DNA from: Stenotrophomonas pavanii
GTDB lineage: Bacteria; Pseudomonadota; Gammaproteobacteria; Xanthomonadales; Xanthomonadaceae
Direction of reading: 5' to 3'
DNA length: 64,000 nucleotides
Assembly (NCBI RefSeq): GCF_900101175.1
Contig: NZ_FNFQ01000014.1
Span: forward strand, 1 to 64,000
Position 1 is the stretch's first letter; the number at the start of each line of letters is the position of its first letter. The notes under the pieces were generated by a model that saw nothing but the letters and a program-made list of their open reading frames with translations, was not told the origin of the DNA and did no database searches. Both the position numbers and the translations under genes were made by a program. Shown piece by piece: positions 61,072-64,000 of this stretch.

Positions 61072-62814
61072 TCAGCGCAGGTTGCGGCCACCGCCGGCCA
61101 CGCGCACGCGGTCGCGCCCCTGTGCCTTGGCCTGGTACATGGCCGCGTCCGCAGCGCGCAGCAGCGTGCGCCAGCCCAGTGCATCGGTCCCGCCCTCGGC
61201 CACACCGAAGCTGGCGGTAACGCGCAGCACGTTGCCACCGGCCAGTGCGATGTCCAGTTGCTGTAGTGCCACGCGCAGCGATTCGGCCAGCTGGCGCCCG
61301 CCGGCCAGATCGCCATCGGCCAGCAGCACCAGGAACTCCTCGCCACCGTAGCGGGCAACGCTGTCGCTGCGCCGCAGGTGCCGTTGCAGCAGGCGCGCCA
61401 CCTGCACCAGCACCTGGTCGCCCGCATCATGGCCATGGCCGTCGTTGATCGCCTTGAAACGGTCCACGTCGAGCAGGATCACCACCGCGCTGTTGCCGCC
61501 ATCAGCGTGGCGCTGCTGCAGCCTCTCATCCAGCGCGCGCCGGTTCAACAACCCGGTCAGTTCATCGGTGCCGGCCAGCTGGCGCAGCTCGCTGGTCAGG
61601 GCCGAGCGCTCCCGCGACTTTTCGCGCAGCACTTCGATGGCATCAAACAGGCGCTGCATCTCGGCCAGCGGGTGGGTCACGTGCTGCGCCGGACCGGGCG
61701 CGTCCGAGGCGATCTGGACCACCTGCTTCTGCGCCTGCAGCAGTGGCCGCAGGATCTGCAGGTGGGCAATGCGCAGGGCCACGCCGAGTACCACCAGCGT
61801 ACCCAGTGCCGTTGCCACCAGCACCACCAGGCGCATGGCTTCACGGTTGCGGGCGTGCTCGAAACGGGCGATGGCCACGGTCAGGTAACCGTCGCGCAGC
61901 GCTTCCAGCGACTGCAGGGTCGGCACGTAGCGTGCGGTGAACTCGGCGGCGGTCCACGGCGGGCGCACGCCGCGCCGGCCATCGTCGATCAGCCGTTCGA
62001 TCATCGGCAGCGATTCGCCGAAGAACTGCCGGCGCGCCATGTCCCAATGCCAGGACAGCCCCGGATCACTGCGGTACACCGCTTCATGGCTGCCGGCCAG
62101 CCGCCACAGCTCCAGCAGGCGGCCTTCGGTCTGCAATGCGGCACGGACCTGTTCATCACGCCATGCCCCCGGGACCGCCACCGGCGCCATCACGTTCGAA
62201 GCCAGGCGGCCCCCATGTTCGCGCAGGTCGATCAGCACCTGGCCCTGCATCGCGGGAATCGCTGCTTCGCGGTCGGCACTGACCAGTGCGTTGATCTGCG
62301 CCGAGGTCAGCACGTGCAGGCGGTCCACCACGGCGAACATGCTGCTGATCGCGCGCTCCACGTCCTCCACCCGGCGTGCACCCTGCGGCTGTGCCGCCAC
62401 CCGGTCCACCGCGGCCCGCGCCGAGTGCAGGCGACGTCGCGCGTCGGCCAGCAGCCCGTGCGCGCCGACCACGTCCGGATCGGCCCTCGACGCGGTGTCC
62501 AGCTGCAGCAGGGCGGCGTCGACCCGCCGGCGCGCGACCGCCAGCTGTGCTGCCAGCCGTGCCTGTTCGTCCGCATCGGCCGGGTCTGCCCCCAGCAGGC
62601 TGTTGGCCGGGCCGCGTTCGGCCGACACCCGGTTGGCCAGGTCAAAGGTCTGCCGCAGCTGGCGCAGGCTGACCAGATTGTCCTCGGCGGCAGTGAAGCG
62701 CAGCGTGCCCTGCACTAGCGCGATGGCCATCAAGGGCAGCGTACAGACCACGAACAGCCCGGCCAGGATCCAGACCCAGGTCCGCAATCCAATGGGCGAC
62801 GCCTTGCGGGCCAT
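61072..62814 (-). CDS. Membrane diguanylate cyclase with helical sensor
   Basis: This 580-residue protein has a membrane helix (about 12-32), a long helical periplasmic region (about 40-330) resembling NIT/helical ligand-sensor domains, a second helix (about 335-355), a coiled-coil/HAMP-like stretch and a C-terminal GGDEF domain (about 410-575). The active site is intact: RYGGEEFLVLL. An I-site RxxD (RRSD) lies five residues before GGEEF, so product inhibition by c-di-GMP is expected. It makes c-di-GMP from GTP in response to an external signal. It is alone on its strand. Confidence 0.93.
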   Translation of the reverse strand: MARKASPIGLRTWVWILAGLFVVCTLPLMAIALVQGTLRFTAAEDNLVSLRQLRQTFDLANRVSAERGPANSLLGADPADADEQARLAAQLAVARRRVDAALLQLDTASRADPDVVGAHGLLADARRRLHSARAAVDRVAAQPQGARRVEDVERAISSMFAVVDRLHVLTSAQINALVSADREAAIPAMQGQVLIDLREHGGRLASNVMAPVAVPGAWRDEQVRAALQTEGRLLELWRLAGSHEAVYRSDPGLSWHWDMARRQFFGESLPMIERLIDDGRRGVRPPWTAAEFTARYVPTLQSLEALRDGYLTVAIARFEHARNREAMRLVVLVATALGTLVVLGVALRIAHLQILRPLLQAQKQVVQIASDAPGPAQHVTHPLAEMQRLFDAIEVLREKSRERSALTSELRQLAGTDELTGLLNRRALDERLQQRHADGGNSAVVILLDVDRFKAINDGHGHDAGDQVLVQVARLLQRHLRRSDSVARYGGEEFLVLLADGDLAGGRQLAESLRVALQQLDIALAGGNVLRVTASFGVAEGGTDALGWRTLLRAADAAMYQAKAQGRDRVRVAGGGRNLR

Positions 62815-62975
62815 GCAATATTCCCCTGAAGTGCGCTCACTGTAGCGGCCGGCTACGCGGGCGCCAAGCCGCTACCGGGCCAACCGTGCCCGTGGGTATG
62901 GCGCACCCGCCGCGAACCCAACGGCAAGGCCGCGCCGGCACTCGGATCGTGGCAATGGCGTCATGCCCAGCCGCG

Positions 62976-64000
62976 TCAGATCCAGCGCTGGTCGACCAGT
63001 TCGCGCTTCACGTAGGCATAGAACACCGGCGCGGCGACCAGGCCCGGCAGGCCGAAGGCCGCTTCCATCACCAGCATGGCCAGCAGCAGTTCCCACGCGC
63101 GGGCCTGGATCTCGCCACCGACGATGCGCGCGTTGAGGAAGTACTCCAGCTTGTGGATCACGATCAGGTACAGCAGCGCCGCCACCGCCACGTAGAACGA
63201 GACCGACAGCGCGACGATGGTGATGATGGTATTGGAGATGATGTTGCCCACCACCGGCAGCAGGCCGGCCAGGAAAGTGATCAGCACCAGGGTCTTGGAC
63301 AGCGGCAGGTGCATGCCGAACAACGGCAGCACGCCCAGCAGGAAAATGGCGGTGAACACGGTGTTGAGCAGCGAGATCTTCACCTGCGCGAACACCACCT
63401 GGCGGAAGGCGGTGGCCAGGCGGCTGGTGCGCCCGATCAGCTCCTGCGCCAGCGGGCCCATCTTCGGCAGCGGCAGTTCGTCATACAGCGCGATCATGGC
63501 GCCGAGCACCATGCCGATCAGCACGCGCACACCCACCTGGACCACCGAGGTACCGGCCACGCCCAGCTGGCGCTGATGCTCGGCGGCCCAGTCGTTCAGC
63601 GCCGCGCGCAGCGCTGGCATGTCTTCGGGAATGTAGGGTTGCAGCAGCGCCGGCACCTGGTGGCGCGAGGTGTTGAGGATCTCCATCAGCCGCGCCAGCA
63701 GTGCGTCCGGGCCGCCGGTCTCGTTGCGGAAGAACGAGGCCACGCCGATCCCGGCCAGCACCAGCGCGCTGATGATGATCGCCGACAGCACGATCACCGC
63801 GATCGCCCGTGCCCGTCCCGGCGGCAGCCTGCCTTCCACGGTGGACGCCAGAACGTGGGTCAGCTGGAACACCAGCAGGCCGGACAGCAGGGTCACCACC
63901 AGGCCCAGTTTCAGCGCCAGCCACATGCCCAGCAGCATCATCAACCAGGCCGCGATCCTGGCAATCGGGGGCTTGGGCGGGGCAACAAGAGCATCTTGCA
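62976..64000 (-). CDS. AI-2E family transporter (5' partial)
   Basis: This AI-2E (YdiK/PerM-type) protein has at least seven hydrophobic segments and the features LYDELPLPKMGPLAQELIG, LITFLAGLLPVVGNIISNTIITIVALSVS and a C-terminal LVMEAAFGLPGLVAAPVFYAYVKRELV. The frame remains open past a run of Met codons at 63938-63944 to the window edge, reading DALVAPPKPPIARIAAW, so the true start may lie to the right. Functions include export of AI-2 or Na+/H+ transport; no single role applies to all. I mark it as partial for this reason. Confidence 0.88.
   Translation of the reverse strand, partial: QDALVAPPKPPIARIAAWLMMLLGMWLALKLGLVVTLLSGLLVFQLTHVLASTVEGRLPPGRARAIAVIVLSAIIISALVLAGIGVASFFRNETGGPDALLARLMEILNTSRHQVPALLQPYIPEDMPALRAALNDWAAEHQRQLGVAGTSVVQVGVRVLIGMVLGAMIALYDELPLPKMGPLAQELIGRTSRLATAFRQVVFAQVKISLLNTVFTAIFLLGVLPLFGMHLPLSKTLVLITFLAGLLPVVGNIISNTIITIVALSVSFYVAVAALLYLIVIHKLEYFLNARIVGGEIQARAWELLLAMLVMEAAFGLPGLVAAPVFYAYVKRELVDQRWI

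Overview
The window is GC-rich chromosomal DNA from a Xanthomonadaceae bacterium, most likely of the Stenotrophomonas maltophilia complex. The evidence is a dense set of GTAG-type palindromic SMAG/REP elements (core GTAGTGCCGGCC...), Xanthomonad-type gene content, and almost fully coding DNA of uniform codon use. No rRNA, tRNA, CRISPR array, phage or insertion sequence was found. Both edges are ordinary chromosome; the last gene runs off the right edge.

Layout. 1-10 kb: a periplasmic copper chaperone, an enoyl-CoA hydratase-like protein, TesB, a DUF2007 membrane protein, an ECF sigma factor fused to a membrane domain, an EF-hand protein, the N-degron leucyltransferase Bpt, a secreted nuclease/phosphatase-fold protein, PurT, and an SPFH / ribbon-helix-helix / DUF4177 / PH-domain operon. 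10-18 kb: a VanY-like peptidase, DUF423, an SRPBCC protein, a DesK/DesR-like two-component pair, a GNAT protein, the minCDE division-site operon and a small HEXXH protein with a duplicated 3' end. 18-29 kb: a peptide-use region with a DUF819 protein, two S9 peptidases, OPT and POT transporters and a DUF1624 acyltransferase. 29-36 kb: ArgO with divergent ArgP, membrane-anchored Mqo and a TonB-dependent siderophore receptor. 35.8-44 kb: a complete biotin-independent malonate decarboxylase operon (mdcACDEGBH) with a MatC-like carrier and a GntR regulator; the 3' end of the regulator gene has been amplified into a ~100-bp tandem array. 45-51 kb: a nucleoside hydrolase, an MHS-type MFS carrier, an OmpR-type two-component system, a TlpA-like thioredoxin and an alpha/beta hydrolase.

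51.3-54.2 kb is the most interesting system: DoxX (BufD/HvfX-like), a small secreted protein with four EGKCG/EGQCG motifs joined to two EF-hands, a DUF692 multinuclear iron oxidase (MNIO; BufB/HvfB-like) and a DUF2063 partner (BufC/HvfC-like). This is the architecture of copper-handling bufferin/Hvf RiPPs, but here the modified-Cys peptide is fused to a calcium-binding EF-hand module. A hairpin separates precursor from maturase, and two OmpR-style tandem TGTA sites lie in the divergent promoter region facing a two-component system, which suggests metal- or envelope-stress control.

54-64 kb: a ferric-reductase-like membrane protein, a metallophosphoesterase, a TerC-CBS-CorC protein, an HTH/DUF2975 pair, small stress proteins, a hotdog thioesterase, a membrane diguanylate cyclase and an AI-2E family protein.

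Three repeat classes punctuate the region: SMAG elements (often head-to-head pairs behind genes), three long palindromes with GGGGACGGAGGGGATTAA arms, and one GGTCAGATCCC-type hairpin. Many gene pairs overlap by ATGA, indicating translational coupling.
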